A stretch of 64,000 nt of DNA from Rhodeus uyekii (Eukaryota; Chordata; Actinopteri; Cypriniformes; Acheilognathidae). Numbering within the stretch: position 1 is the stretch's first letter; every line of letters begins with the position of its first letter. The notes under the pieces were generated by a model, which saw only the letters and a list, made by a program, of their open reading frames with translations, ran no database searches and was not told the DNA's origin. The position numbers were made by a program, and so were the translations under genes. Below are positions 11,998-24,690 of the stretch, piece by piece. Location: the NCBI GenBank assembly GCA_037043235.1, contig JAWRVZ010000586.1, positions 1 through 64,000 of the forward strand, written 5' to 3'.

Positions 11998-13483
11998 AAA
12001 TTATGACTGATTTTATGATAGGGAAAATTATTTAACTGTATTATTCTGATGATTGAAGGTAGATTATTGCTACATAATGCAAAGAAGAAATGGCTTGCTT
12101 TTTCCTGCAAAGAAGAACTTGCTTCACTAACAATAGAATGGGGGAACTGCAGTGAGATTTTTTAAAATAAAGGAATCATTTAGGTTAAAGAAGTGGAATT
12201 AGGAGACAGAGCTGATTGCTCTGACAGAATCTATTTAGAGTTTTTGAAAGTTCAATTTGATTCATGCGGCTCTCTTGAGTGTTCAGATGCTTCTGGAATT
12301 CCGCCTTGATGAGGGGAAGCAACAAATGAGAAGATAAAGACAGATAAAATAATGTCTGTAGAGAGAAGAAGAGAGAGTGAAAGAAGAAGGTGAAAGAGGA
12401 GAAGGTGAAACTTTCACTTGAGACTTTTCCTGAGGACAATGAGAACATCCTGAGATACGAAACTGTGGGAGGATACATGAAGAGCCAAAGCTAAGATAAA
12501 CAGAGGAAGAACAACAGGACAGAGAAGAGACTGTATCCAACTTTACAACACCAGGCATTTGAGTGACATCACAGAATGATGACATGACTCCTTCAAATTT
12601 ATTTAATTATTATATTGAACTGAATTTATTCTGATTATTCACTGGTCTCATAGCAGTTCCTTGTATTCTCTGCTAAACTAACCTTTCTGCTTTTTCAGCA
12701 GGAACCAATCCAACCCAATAACTCGATAAAAAAAGAAGAAGAAAAAAAAAGAAAGAAATTCATTGAGAGACAGAAGTGGGTGCTCAACTCACCAAACAGA
12801 TCAAACTGAGGCTGGATTTGGTATAGTGAGGGTTTAGATTACATTAAACACTTAGGGTTAAAGTATAATAGAATTAGTTTTTGAACAAAGAAAAGATTGT
12901 TACAAGATTAGATAAGAAGAATTATGGGTGGAAAAATACCTTTCCTGGTCCACTCCCTCTTGTTTAATGGTAATTTTCTAGAACTAGATTGAATTAAAAA
13001 AATGATAACTAACTCTAAGGTCTAAATTCATGCAACCAGGAATGCTGTCATCACTGGGGTAACGAGATGGAAATGTTGACCATGGATCCATGATTATGCA
13101 GAAATCTACAATTTATTCTTAAAAATAACTCATGAGCAGTAACAAAAGTATAGGAAAAATCTTAAATGTGACAAATAATAAAATGCATTTGAGGAAAAAG
13201 TGATTTGACTCACAGGAAAAAATGAGAAAGTTTCATAATATTGACTTATCTCAAAATAATGAGAGTTTATCATAATAATGACTTAGTACCTCGAAAAAAT
13301 TAGTAACTTTTTCCTCAACCTTGAACTTCAGTAAGTCCAAGTACATAGAAGAAGAACCCATTAAAGTTAAAGAACTGTCAATAATGACGTTTGAGAAAAT
13401 ATTTTTTTTGTGGAATACTTGATCCCTGCCTCACCCAAACTCTGCCTCCTGCGGCCCCCAGCTCATTTGAGTTTGAGACCCCT
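11998..13483 (+). mobile_element. 1486-bp insertion in L2: M4 fragment ending in a hAT terminus
   Basis: From 11998 to about 13195 it matches part of M4 (31776-32970, 59179-60390 and inverted 18640-19830). A short piece after it (taaagaactgtcaataatgacg) also occurs at about 7900 and 47030. It ends in a hAT-type terminus whose inverted form is CAGGGGTCTCAAACTC. It is flanked by 34-bp direct repeats, which is far longer than any hAT or LTR target duplication. Reading frames here are shadows of non-coding sequence. Confidence 0.7.
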
Positions 13484-13517
13484 GGGTTAGAGGGAGTAGC
13501 ACCTGGAAGAGAGCGGA
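13484..13517 (+). repeat. 34-bp direct repeat, right of the L2 insertion
   Basis: Second copy of the 11964-11997 sequence, directly after the hAT-like terminus gagacccctg. Confidence 0.9.
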
Positions 13518-13780
13518 CAGATATTGTCTAGACAAGACGTTAGAGTGGAAAATTAAGTGTCTGTTGCAGTATTCACATCCAGAGATGAGAACTGTTTGGG
13601 AGAAGGAAGAGAGGCTGAAACGACAGAGAAAAAATGGGAAGGAGAAAGAGAGCCTAAAAGTGACTCGTAGAGGGGTTGGTGTTGCAGAAGTAGTAACTTG
13701 CATATGAAATGTAATGAAAAAATGGTCAGAAACATGCAGGGGTTTAACTAGAATGCTGTCTGTGATAAAAGATTTGAAAG

Positions 13781-14397
13781 GGAACATTTTTGTAAATTAT
13801 TTATTTTATCCTTGCCATTATTTCTATCCACAAATGTGCTGTATGGTATTACAATTGTATTAATTGTATAAAGTAATAAAGTGAACACTACATAATAATG
13901 CATCAGTGTGTAGCTGCATATGTAGTAACCCTTTAATGAAAACAATTGTAATACAATACAATACGAAGGGTAATTGTAAATTCGGCCCTGTGAAACTGTC
14001 ATTTACACTGATTTCAGAAAAGCTGAGGCATTTAAAAACACCATTTAGCTGTTCTGAAAACACGTTCAGCACATTCGTGATGGAGTTTGTGTGGAGCAGC
14101 TTGTACTGTGAACTGAAACACTGAATTAAGATAAAGAGCTGTCTTGCAAGAGACATTGTTCTAAGAACCATCATACACTTTAAAATCTAAGCTTTGGCAT
14201 CAAAGTACATTTCTCTGAGCAAACATTGTGTGATAAAACGCATTGAAACACTACACCTTACCAGCAGGATTGGTAAACTTTACTAAATGCTTTACTGTGC
14301 TTCCTTTCTGGAAGCGTGGTCCTCAATGTCTTTCACGTTTGGTCCCGACCTCTAGACATGAATGTAATGAATTAATAATGCGGTCACTACGTACAGC
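13781..14397 (+). repeat. L2-flanking segment 'e', copy 1
   Basis: Non-coding. It matches 49931-50560 in the same orientation and 42790-43430 inverted, and is a diverged relative of 6880-7080 and 24200-24390 (shared gatggagtttgtgtggagc). It stops at acgtacagc, after which M4 copy A begins within about 30 bases. Confidence 0.65.
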
Positions 14398-14856
14398 TCG
14401 TGAAACAGACAGTGCAGTGATTTACGTAACAGTAACGGCACAAATGTTAGTATTGCACATTAATAATGAATAACATTTGTTTTCATGTTTGTAAATATGA
14501 TAGAGATAAGACAGTAAAGAGAACATTTTCAATTAAGTTAAAATTATATTGCATACTATGCTAATATATAGTTAATCCAATACTATAAGTGCTAATTTTT
14601 TAATAAAGATTTCAGGTGAATTTGCACATCTGGTTTTGTCTTTATTGAACATGACTTAATGGCAGATTAAGAATACTTTCTTACTTCTGTATATATTATA
14701 TATTCACAAATGTTTTTTTTCATTAAGATTGGTTAGAGGTTTACTAAAAGAAACTTTACATTTGAACAAGCTTTATAAACTTAGCAAAATCGTGCCAGTC
14801 CTACCAGTTTGCATTTGTACAAAAAAACGATTGTTGATGGTATTTATATGCATTTA

Positions 14857-15682
14857 CATGGGTGAAAGTTTTCCGTATTATGACGGAATTCCGTATTTTG
14901 AACCTCGCCAGGAACCGTTTTTCCAAATCGCGTAAATCCGTTGAGATTTCAGTTCAGGGGGGGGGGGGGGGGCAGACAGACCAATGTCCATGGCGACAGA
15001 CCAACAGACCAATCGTACCTACTCGGCGATCTTCGGAGATAATGTGATTACGTAGAGAATTACCCGAGAAGTTCCGGGTGGGCGACAGACGAACCGCGCG
15101 GAGTGCAGTTGTGTCGGCGATTCTGATTGGTCAGTGAGACTCCGGCGTCCAATCGTATTTTTCAATTTACACTCGCTTGAGGACAACAACAGGTACAAGA
15201 AAACAACGCTCGCAAATTTTAAAAGTAATCTGAAAAAAATGAAGAATTTGCCGGTTGGTTATAACACGAAACAGCTTGAAGCTTTTTTGATGATGATGTA
15301 ATGGATTGTGGTGATTAGAGAAAGTGAATTAAGTAACAAACCAAAATTAAATATAAATGTTAGTTATAGAACAACAGATGCAGAAGCAAAACCAATGACA
15401 GAGTTATAGAATACAATACTTCTGAAGGATTCTAGTAATAATTTAGAACTCCCAAAATTGGTGAATATTTTCTCAACTGCTAACTTGAAATACTTATTTC
15501 ACACCCTTTTTATAGTAGCTGCAAGTTGCCAGGAGAGGTCGTTTCTACACAATAATTTGCAAGGAATGCAGGAGCTTCCAGGGGGCCTCTGGCGTTGCCC
15601 TGGACCTACCGGGGGCCCTGGCGGCCCCCAGGCCCCCAGCTTTAAGTTTCAGTATTTTCAGTTTTGCCAACTTTCACCCATG
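14857..15682. mobile_element. hAT-like element inside M4 copy A
   Basis: The ends CATGGGTGAAAGTT and AACTTTCACCCATG are inverted repeats. The flanks share a direct repeat of 8-9 bases (atgcattta), and the sequence is absent from M4 copies B and C, which read ttatatgcatttatatatg at the site. The exact end is ambiguous by 2 bases because the repeat overlaps the terminus. It includes a 17-base G run near 14957-14972. No transposase is recognised. Confidence 0.7.
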
Positions 15683-16093
15683 CATTTATATATGAAATTT
15701 GGGCGGGTTTTTTCGTCAAAATCCAGCCCAATTTTTATCAACCAGCCCAATGCATTTTTTTCCCCCAATGGTACGTGACCAAAACCCGCCCAATATGGCA
15801 ACACAGTGTGTCTCCCTTTCACTTCCGCGATTGCGGTCATGATTGGCGAATTATCATTGGCTGTTCACATGTCACGCATAACCCAATTTTTGCAAATACA
15901 AATATATAGTTTATTGTGTAAAAGGCAAATATCAATAATGACCTATAGAACCTGACTTTTACTTGGCTTTTAATCATAATACAGAAATACTACACCGGGA
16001 CTCTTATTTTGTCTGACTCGTTGGATTTCTGATGTGGGACATAAAAGTGTTACTTAAACATTGTCATAATTCATCTTTACTTCATAAGATCGC

Positions 16094-16117
16094 TTGTGTG
16101 TGTGTGTGTGTGTGTGT
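16094..16117. repeat. (TG)n microsatellite
   Basis: About 12 TG units. The same site in M4 copies B and C carries (CA)n on the opposite strand (35323-35345, 62239-62263), so the repeat predates the duplication. Confidence 0.95.
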
Positions 16118-17494
16118 TATGTGTTTAACCTTTAAATCCCTTAGTCATAAAAGCAACCAGTAACTTCTAATTAATGCATAGCTGTATATATATACATTTA
16201 TTCCTTTAATCCCCCTTATGATCTCCTGTCACAGGAGATCAACACCTTACAAAACAAGCTCCTCATCTTCTTCATTTTCCTGGTCATGGTCCATCTCTTC
16301 CCTTCTGCCTCCACTCATTGTTTGCATATCTATTTATATTTCTATATCTATTATATATCTATTTTTTTCAATAAAATTATTATAAAAATTATTTATAAAA
16401 TTTTGTAAAATGTTATATCTATTTCTGGTCCCCTCTCGTCTACCTGAGTTTTAGTTCCATGTCTTCTTTCAGAATCTCCTCCTTTTCTCTCAACCATCCT
16501 TCCTTACATCTGTCTTTATCCTCCTCTTCACCTTCCCTTTCTTTCCCCATTATGGTTCATTGCTATATCCCTCATCCTTATCATGTCTTCCATTTTCATC
16601 ATTCCCTTACTTGCTTTATCTCTCTTTCTACTTCTTATGTCTAACCCCTGTTCTAGTTCTGCCTGATTCTTCCATTCCAGTTCTGCATTCCATCCTCCCT
16701 CCTTAGCCTCGTCATGGATTCTCGTCAAAAGTCTCCTATCCCCACAACAATTGTTTAGCCCTTGCCCAAGAGCCTATGATCTGCCCTGAATATTATATTG
16801 TTTTACACCCGCCTCCATCTATTGCCCCAAAAATAAATCTTTGGTTGTGATTTGATAAAGTTAAAACATGTGTAGTTATTTATTTTTTATCCGAAACTTT
16901 TCCCAAAATCCTGGTTTCTCCCCTAAATCTACCAAAATCCCTCTCTCAGGTACCCATGCCACTGTGTACCTTATCACTCGGACCAGTTATCTGTAATGTA
17001 TTTGTGTTTGCTGCACTGCTTGTTTTACCCCTCTATCCATGCACATTATAAAATGTCCACAAATAAAAAATGTCCTCTTTATCCACAAATAAAGTGGTTG
17101 ACCCTACCTTATAGTTAATTTCACGTCCCCCAATATCCCAGTAATGGCTCAAACAATAATCCCTTCTTTCCCTTTTTTCCCTTCGATTTTTTCTTTAATT
17201 TTTTAGTTTTTAATTTTTTTTTGAACATTTTATTCCAGGATGGCTAGTCCCACTAATGCCCCTAACAAACTCCTATTCTCTCACAACAATGTTTAACCTA
17301 GCGAGTACAATTTGAATTGTCAGAGTTTTCTGTGTGGTATTCTGTTTTTATCTGCACAATCAATCCTCCCCCTTTACTGCAGGACCACTTGGTCTCCTGT
17401 AGCGTTCTGGATGGGGGATCAGTTGCTTCAAGGCATGTCCAGGTGTCTCCTGTGAATGAGACCTTTACTATTGTTGTCTGTGTGGGTCCTAATG

Positions 17495-17837
17495 CCCCAG
17501 TATAGTGACGGGGACATTGTACTGCAACAAGCACCGTCTTTCGGATGAGATGTTAAACTGAGGTCCTGACTCTCTGTGGTCATAAAAAGTCCCAGGATGT
17601 CCTTTGCAAGAGTAGGGGTGTAACCCTGGCATCCTGGCCAAATCTGCCCATTGGCCTTGGTCCATCATGGCCTCCTATAAGCTGATGTGTCCAATAAGCT
17701 GGTGTGTGGTGAGCGTTCTGACGCAATATGGCTGGCGTCGCATCATCCAGGTGGATGCTGCACATTGGTGGTGGTTGAGGAGATCCCCCTACTATGTGAT
17801 GCGCTTTGAGCTCTGGAAAAGCGCTATAAAAATGTAA
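17495..17837 (+). mobile_element. Fish SINE, fullest of three copies
   Basis: Recognised from the sequence order gacggggacattgtactgc, ccgtctttcggatgagatg, caggatgtcctttgcaagag, catcatccaggtggatgctg and the tail aaaagcgctataaaaatg, which are hallmarks of a common teleost SINE. Copies B (33782-33910) and C (61023-61316) carry different internal deletions of the same insertion. Confidence 0.65.
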
Positions 17838-20544
17838 CATTTCTTCTTTCTATTGTTGTTAGTGATAACATCTGCTCCTCGGGCTCATTGTCCTTCTTTG
17901 TGACCTGTGGAAAGTGGGCTGAGTGCTGACCTGGTCCCTATCTGATGCTCTTCTGTTTTCTTAACAGCAGAGTTTAATCCCTTATCCCTTATTCCCTTTT
18001 AATATCTTTCTCAAAATTTAATGATTTGCATTTTTGAGGCCCTTTTATCCTTTACCATTAGTCTTGATTGTATTCACTATCTCAAAATTTCTTAGGTCTT
18101 TGGAAAGCACTCAACCCACTGTGTTCAAGTTAAAAGTTACAAGGCAACATTTAATACTTTTGATACAAAATAAGCTCCATCATGATAATCTGAAAAGAAA
18201 GTTAAAAGTTATTCGCTGCGCAAATGTGGCACTGTTGTTTCTTTCTGCCACAACAATATTAACCTAGGTTTTGACCAGGAAACTTATTCCAATTCATCCA
18301 CGGTCATTATTTTACTTGGGCATATTTTAAATTCAAATACAGCTGTTTTGGCAAAAATTTAGATTTGCCTTAGTATCTCTTCAGACACCATCTCTCACTC
18401 CATTCATACTCATTCACACTCACACTGGCCATTTTCTCTGAGTCTGCTGATCAGCTGGTTCCGATCTACATGGGCCACATACAAGTTTAGATGTGTACTT
18501 CCACAAAATCTGAACACAACTTCGTCAAACCTTTCTGAATCTAGGCACTACACTTCATTTTAGACTTAGTCTTATGAACCTCTTTTTCTGTTTTATCATA
18601 ATTTACAATTGTAGGCCTAAGCATAGCAAATTTTTCTCAAATGCATTTTATTATTCGTTTCATTTAAGATTTTTCCTATACTTTTGTTACTGCTCATGAG
18701 CTATTTTTAAGAATAAATTGTAGATTTCTGCATAATCATGGATCCATGGTCAAAATTTCCATATCGTTACCCCAGTGATGACAGCATTCCTGGTTGCATG
18801 AATTTAGACCTTAGAGTTGGTTATGCTTTTTTTTTTATTCAATCTAGTTCAGGAAAGGTATTTTTCCACCCATAATTCTTCTTATGATGATCTTGTAACA
18901 ATCTTTTCTTTGTTCAAAAACTAATTCTATTATACTTTAACCCTAAGTGTTTAATGTAATCTAAACCCTCACTATACCAAATCCAGCCTCAGTTTGATCT
19001 GTTTGGTGAGTTGAGCACCCACTCCTGTCTCTCAATGAATTTCTTTCTTTTTTTTTTCTTCTTCTTCTTTTTTTTTTATCGAGTTATTGGGTTGGATAGG
19101 TTCCTGCTGAAAAAGCAGAAAGGTTAGTTTAGCAGAGAATACAAGGAACTGCTATGAGACCAGTGAATAATCAGAATAAATTCAGTTAATATAATAATTA
19201 AATATATTTGAAGGAGTCATGTCAGTTCTTCTGCTTAGGTCATCAATCTGTTGAAGCCATTTGGCTCTTGTGATGTCACTCAAATGCCTGATGTTGTAAA
19301 GTTGGATACAGTCTCTTCTCTGTCCTGTTGTTCTTCCTCTGTTTATTCTTAGCTTTGGCTCTTCATGTATCCTCCCACAGTTTCGTATCTCAGGATGTTC
19401 TCATTGTCCTCAGGAAAAGTCTCAAGTGAAAGTTTCACCTTCTCCTCTTTCACCTTCTTCTTTCACTCTCTCTTCTTCTCTCTACAGACATGTCTTTATC
19501 TTCTCATTTGTTGCTTCCCCTCATCAAGGCGGAATTCCAGAAGCATCTGAACACTCAAGAGATCAAATTGAACTTTCAAAAACTCTAAATAGATTCTGTC
19601 AGAGCAATCAGCTCTGTCTCCTAATTCCACTTCTTTAACCTAAATGATTCCTTTATTTAAAAAAATCTCACTGCAGTTCCCCCATTCTATTGTTAGTGAA
19701 GCAAGTTCTTCTTTGCAGGAAAAAGCAAGCCATTTCTTATTTGCATTATGTAGCAATAATCTACCTTCAATCATCAGAATAATACAGTTAAATAATTTTC
19801 CCTATCATAAAATCAGTCATAATTTTTCTCCTATTTTTGCATGCAGTGTTCAAAATAAGCTAGTTGTGGTGAATAAGGTTTTCCTCAACCACCATCAAAG
19901 AATTCCCTTTTAAACCATTTTTCTCTTCACTTGGTCACCCAATCTTGCTCTCGTTCTCGTTCAACACTCCGCACAAGTTATTATAGTTTACACTGCCATG
20001 AATCATTTTACATACTGCCTCCAGGGATAATGAGATACAAATCTTAGACGTCTTCAAATATAAGATATAACATTTTAAACATGTGCATTCTTCTTATATA
20101 CTTATCAATTTATTATCTTATTTGAACTCCTCCTGTATCTTAAATTTTCCTCTTCTACATATTGCCTTTTATATAATCAATCGGTTATCTGTTAATAATT
20201 ATTATATAGAATAGAATTATCGGTCCATGTGCCTTTGCACGAGTATAATTTTATAGCATAAGCATATGGCCCACTAGGTGAACATAGGTTGAATCTCCAC
20301 TTCTATGGTAAAGGCACAGGAGGGTCAGTAAGATATAAGATAAGATATCTGTGGTAAAACGTGGACCACTGATCATATTAAAACTATAAAAACTATGTAC
20401 CATCTTAATGCACCGTTTGTGAATTTACCTGTACCTTCTCTGAAGTTCACAAGAAAGTTTTCTTAATGTGCCAGTAAGTCATAATTCAATAAAGACAAAG
20501 CAATTGAATTTATGTTACGCCCTGTTTCCTCTAGACTGGGGCCG

Positions 20545-21165
20545 TACATCGAGCGTGTGCGATGGCAAAAGAACTTGGTGACCGCACAGACCAAAATGAA
20601 GGTTCACTTTGACAAAAAGAGGGGGTCTTTCTTCCAGTTCCAGGCTCGGTATTGCAGGCCAAATTTTGTGGTCCGTATGAAATAGAGAGAAAGATCAGTG
20701 AAACAGATTATGTTGTACGTACTCCAGATCGCAGAAGAAAAACAGGAGTGTGTCACGTGAATATGCTAAACCCGTACTGTAATCGAGTTCCTGCTGAGAA
20801 ACGTGTTGATCTTTCATCTAAACTTCCAGTGACAACAGTAACATCCCTGAGCCGCGTCACTGAAGACTGTCCAGTAAACTGTGAACAAACCGCAAGGCTG
20901 AACAACTCAGAAATGTTGTTGAACCTCGAAGACACATTGTCTTACCTTTCGAATCTGCAACGGCAAGACCCCAAGACTCCCCCACTCTAACGTCACATTA
21001 CATGTCTTGCCGCTCGCGCACCAGAACATACACAATTAATTATTTTTTCGAAGCTACTACGGATGATCATTACTCTTGTTTCACAATGTATATTCGAAAG
21101 TGGATTAAAAAGACAGAGCCTACCACAACACCTGCAGCTGCTTTCAAGTTCTGCTTCATAAATCC
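20545..21165 (+). pseudogene. Ty3/gypsy integrase C-terminal fragment, copy A
   Basis: The frame at 20652-20990 contains KFCGPYEI and a following VVRTPDRRRKTGVCHVNMLNPY stretch in pieces, which is the GPY/F-type C-terminal domain of gypsy integrases. Homologous sequence is at 28400-27902 and 58533-58243 (both minus). Upstream catalytic core, RT and gag are absent. It extends 100 bases beyond the point where a LINE interrupts the other two copies, so it shows the gypsy sequence across that site. Confidence 0.75.
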
Positions 21166-24100
21166 TGTTTATGTGATGATTATATTTTAAATAAATACTG
21201 TTTATGTGATGATTATATTTTAAATAAAGGCTGTTTATGTGATGATTATATTTAAAATATTTAAAATATTTAAAGTGAAACTAAAAACTTGTTTTAATGG
21301 CTACAAGTAGGCTAGGAGCGCGACAAATACCGCATTCTTATTTCCTGTCCCTGTGTAGGCTCTTTTATTTTAGGCTATATGACTGTGTAAACAGCTCAGC
21401 AACCCTTTTATTTAAATGTTTAATATAGGCCACACACAGTCCATTGCATTATGATTGCAAGAAAAATCAACATTGTGAAAAAAAGTGTGCCGTAAAATGT
21501 CCCGGTGTGTATGAAGCTTCATCGAGTGTCTTTATCAATATATTTGTTGTTCTTTAGTGTTTTATAGACTCTATATTTTTTATTAAAATAAAAAAGCCAC
21601 CCTGATCACCGCCCCCTTTCAGTATTTCACACGCCCCCTCTTCGGGACGGCTGTCCATATATAATAAAAATATGTAGTATTTATATAGAAAAAGTATATA
21701 TATCAAGAAAAAGATGTGCTTGCGATAAATTCGTAAAATGATATTCCAAATTTGGATTAAAAATATAGTTAATATTTAACAAAAGTTGTTAACATTGTTC
21801 TCTTGGTTGATTTTTATTACCCCGTAAAAAAATAAATAAAAAATAATAATAAATAAATACTATTTACTAATTACTAGATTACAAAAATAATTATTAGTGG
21901 CAGCTCTATATTTATTAATCAACTTTTCAAAATTGTCTGGCATTTTGTCACTCAGTCAGATAGACAGTTTATCAAGTTGTATGAAGATTTCTTGAAAATA
22001 ATGTAAATTCTTTTTTTTAAATATTCTTATTCTCTTAGTAATTAATATGTACCCTTCTATAATGTTTCAGAAACAGTTTGGAGACTATTAGACTGGATAA
22101 TTCTTCGAAGTAACATCCAAAGCTACGTATTTAAAGATTTCGCGTCAGTAAGTGTAAGAACATCATAAGAACATTTGCAGGAATATATTAGCTCTTAATC
22201 TAATATCAACTGGACAACTGAAGCCAGAATGTCTGAGAAGATCAAGTTTACTACGACACTGATGACAAACTAGATACCAGCATCTCTTGCGGTCATGTCT
22301 TTCCGTGATATTTAGTTGTGGGTTTACTTTTATTTTGTTTGTTTATTAAAAAGGGCCTTAACTCAGTTATATATTCTTTTAAGGTTGCTACAGTTTATCT
22401 GGATTAAGTCTGTCTCCATTTTTTCTGTTTCTTCAAATAATCAGACTCGTAGATGGTGAGATCAAAATTCAAGCTGTCGTCTGAATCCTTGTGTTCCTCA
22501 ATCTGTGTCACTCTCTGATCTAATTCCTTCAAACGGTCAAACACGGCCTTGAGGCATTTCTTCATTTCAGACAGCGGCTCCGTGAATTTGCTTGCAGCTG
22601 TTTTACCAATCTTTCGATAGGTCAGGGTAATCCCAAAGCCAAAGAATAGGAGCCCCGCTATAAGTAATCCAATCATATTTAGATCCAGGCACAGGACCTG
22701 CCAATTGTTCCATGGGTCCATCGCAAGAGCAGAGCGGAGCAAAGGAAGACACGTCTGCACTGTACAAAAGCAGGAAGGAGGCTTTAATAAGCTTAGAATA
22801 AGCTTTATAAAGTTAGCAAAATCTTGCCAGTCTCACCAGTCTACATTTTTACAAAAATGTATTTATTTATGAATCGTGCTGCAATTGAGCTACATTTACA
22901 AGATTTAACTCAAAGATTAAAGACTCCGACTTCATTTCTTAAGAGCAAATCATAATTATAAGATTTCCACTAGTGTAATGGGTTGAATGGGTCCTAGCTC
23001 TGTCTCCCTTTCACTTCCGCTGGTGCTTGTCATGTTGAAATGTATAGCTTTTTATATCAAAGTCCACATTAGATCTGTTTTGAGTGCAAGCTAAGTATTA
23101 GTTGTATGCATGGGCATGTATTGCGTGATTCTAATGTACAGTGTTTTACAAATACAAATATATAGTTTATTGTGTTACGAAAATATCAATAATGACCAGG
23201 GAGAGCGTGACTTTTCCATGGCTTTTAATCATAAGAAAGACTTTTACCATGTTTGTTGCGTCGTTGAGCAGTTGAACCCATCACAGAAGCTTACGCAAAG
23301 CTTGAAGAATGTATTGTTCAATCACACGCGTTTACGCACGCAACATTCACGCACAAGGGTTTGCTGAGTTGAGTTGAGTTGAGGAATACAATCACTCGCG
23401 TCATCGGTGAGAAAGTGAGAAAAATCCCTAAAGCAGAAGGCATTTCTCCCTTGGCGAATTCTGCTCAGTCACTTTATGTTGATAAGCACACATGGAAAGT
23501 GATTGACAGTATGTCTGGTAAATTTATATGCAAAAACAAAGTTCACTACATTAAGAAATCAGTAATATTAAACTCACAGGTGGTCTCAATTTCAATTCCC
23601 TTTAGCGTTCTGAATAATACTTTAACTTTAACTCTTCTAAAATTAGATCCCTATTCTTTTATTCTTTTTTTTTTCTTTTTTTACAAGAGAATGTCTCTAG
23701 CCCTCATGTTATTTCTTATTGGAACAACTTCTTCAATAATGTAAATTGGACTCATTTTTAGCGGTTGCTCCAAAAATGATTCCTTACAAATAATCATGCT
23801 GCTGTAACAAGGCATTTGCGCTTTGTGATATCGCATAGGAGCTTTATTATTGCAATGCTTACAGAACTAGTCATTTTAACAAGAGATTCTCACTTTAATA
23901 AGCGCATATTTGAAAGTTCTCACAATGTAACAACTGTTGAGGCAGAAAAGATAAAATTTGTAATACTATCAGGAAGAAAAGAAGAAAAAAACACCTGAAC
24001 AGCAATGAAAGAGAACTGTAAAACTCATAAAAAGCAAAATAAACTTTTTTAGAACAATAAAGGTATAGTCGAATGGACCAAGGTATAGGTATAGTCAAAG

Positions 24101-24690
24101 CTATAGTCAAAATGCTCCCTGTATGAGAGAAGCAGAAAAATAATTAGAATTAGTTTTTTTAATCTAAAAACAATAACGACAAATATATTTTAAAAAAGTC
24201 TATTAAAGTGAACACTATATAAAAATGCATCAGTGTGTAGCTGCATATGTAGCAATTGCCCTGTGAAACTGTGATTTACACTGATTTCAGAAAAGCTGAG
24301 AGGCATTTAACAACGCCACATTCACATTCAGCACATTCATGATGGAGTTTGTGTGGAGCAGCTTGTACTGTGAACTGAAATATTGATGCCTTTTTATATA
24401 GTTCAATTTATCCTTTAAACAATTAATACAATTCCAGCACATTTGTGGATAGAGATAATGCCAAGGATATATAATATGCAAAAAATTTTACTTTCAGATC
24501 TTCCGACATTTGTGCCTCAAGCTATCTGAAAGTGAAAATTGTTGTGTATTTTGTAATATTACATACATAATATATTATACAAATATAATATAATATACAT
24601 ACATATATCATATATATAGGATAGGATTATAAACATATATATAAAATTTAATGCCACAAATGTATTACTGCACAGTAAAATTAAATTTTA
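21166..24690 (+). repeat. Repeat block c-d1, copy 2
   Basis: It matches 1906-7370 but is single-armed (no foldback) and lacks the 1.55 kb solo LTR, so it is the best guide to the pre-insertion structure. It begins with three units containing tgtttatgtgatgattat. It contains the longest small membrane-protein frame (22404-22721). Confidence 0.7.
22404..22721 (-). CDS. Small membrane/coiled-coil protein, longest copy
   Basis: 105 residues if started at the conserved MDPWNNW methionine (22721); the frame is open 13 codons further up, but that part is a different local repeat. Residues about 15-33 form one membrane segment (MIGLLIAGLLFFGFGI core). Basic YRK follows, then a coiled-coil-like stretch (about 46-82) and an acidic, serine-rich region DSDDSLNFD. 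Relative to 1123-1395 there are few replacements (M to L, E to K, S to N) and no stop. The family was not recognised. It may be an accessory or envelope-tail-like product of a mobile element; that is inference. Confidence 0.4.
   Translation of the reverse strand: MDPWNNWQVLCLDLNMIGLLIAGLLFFGFGITLTYRKIGKTAASKFTEPLSEMKKCLKAVFDRLKELDQRVTQIEEHKDSDDSLNFDLTIYESDYLKKQKKWRQT

Larger units (their letters stand above)
10178..13780 (-). mobile_element. L2-type LINE, 5'-truncated, with two insertions
   Basis: Read on the minus strand, the decayed frames follow the order of fish L2 ORF2. First comes the end of the endonuclease/linker (VSDHFFITF, 13787-13431), then LTANDFARF (11812-11486), the reverse-transcriptase block LILLDLSAAFDTVNH (11489-11181), the catalytic-site region YHHYANDK (usual YADD changed to YAND), and GVIFDELLT at the end of 11123-10563. 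The 3' tail with agcgtctgctaaat reaches 10178. A piece between GVIFDELLT and the C-terminal WWNNLP region is deleted. It is interrupted by a hAT fragment (about 10890-11128) and by 11998-13483. It cannot encode an active protein. Confidence 0.8.
14430..20515 (-). mobile_element. M4 module, copy A (large long-TIR element)
   Basis: It is the reverse complement of 31218-36590 and 58534-63200. The low end (14480-14690: ttttcatgtttgtaaat, atactatgctaatata, tttcaggtgaattt, tgtctttattgaacatgact) is an imperfect inverted repeat of the high end (20440-20515: agaaagttttcttaatgtgc, aattcaataaagac). The high end is cut by gypsy sequence. The interior contains a hAT, a MITE remnant, a SINE, poly-pyrimidine tracts and a TG microsatellite. 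No transposase or other protein was recognised, and open frames are not conserved as proteins between copies. Confidence 0.6.

Noticed and set aside
12185..12585. Ser/Phe-rich frames (also at 19365, 32061, 59463)
   Set aside because: The same sequence is non-coding M4 with a purine/pyrimidine tract; frames differ by indels between copies and have no domain.
13860..14174. 104-residue frame repeated at 43028 and 50088
   Set aside because: Part of non-coding segment 'e'; the opposite strand is equally open, and the 50 kb copy is truncated by a frameshift.
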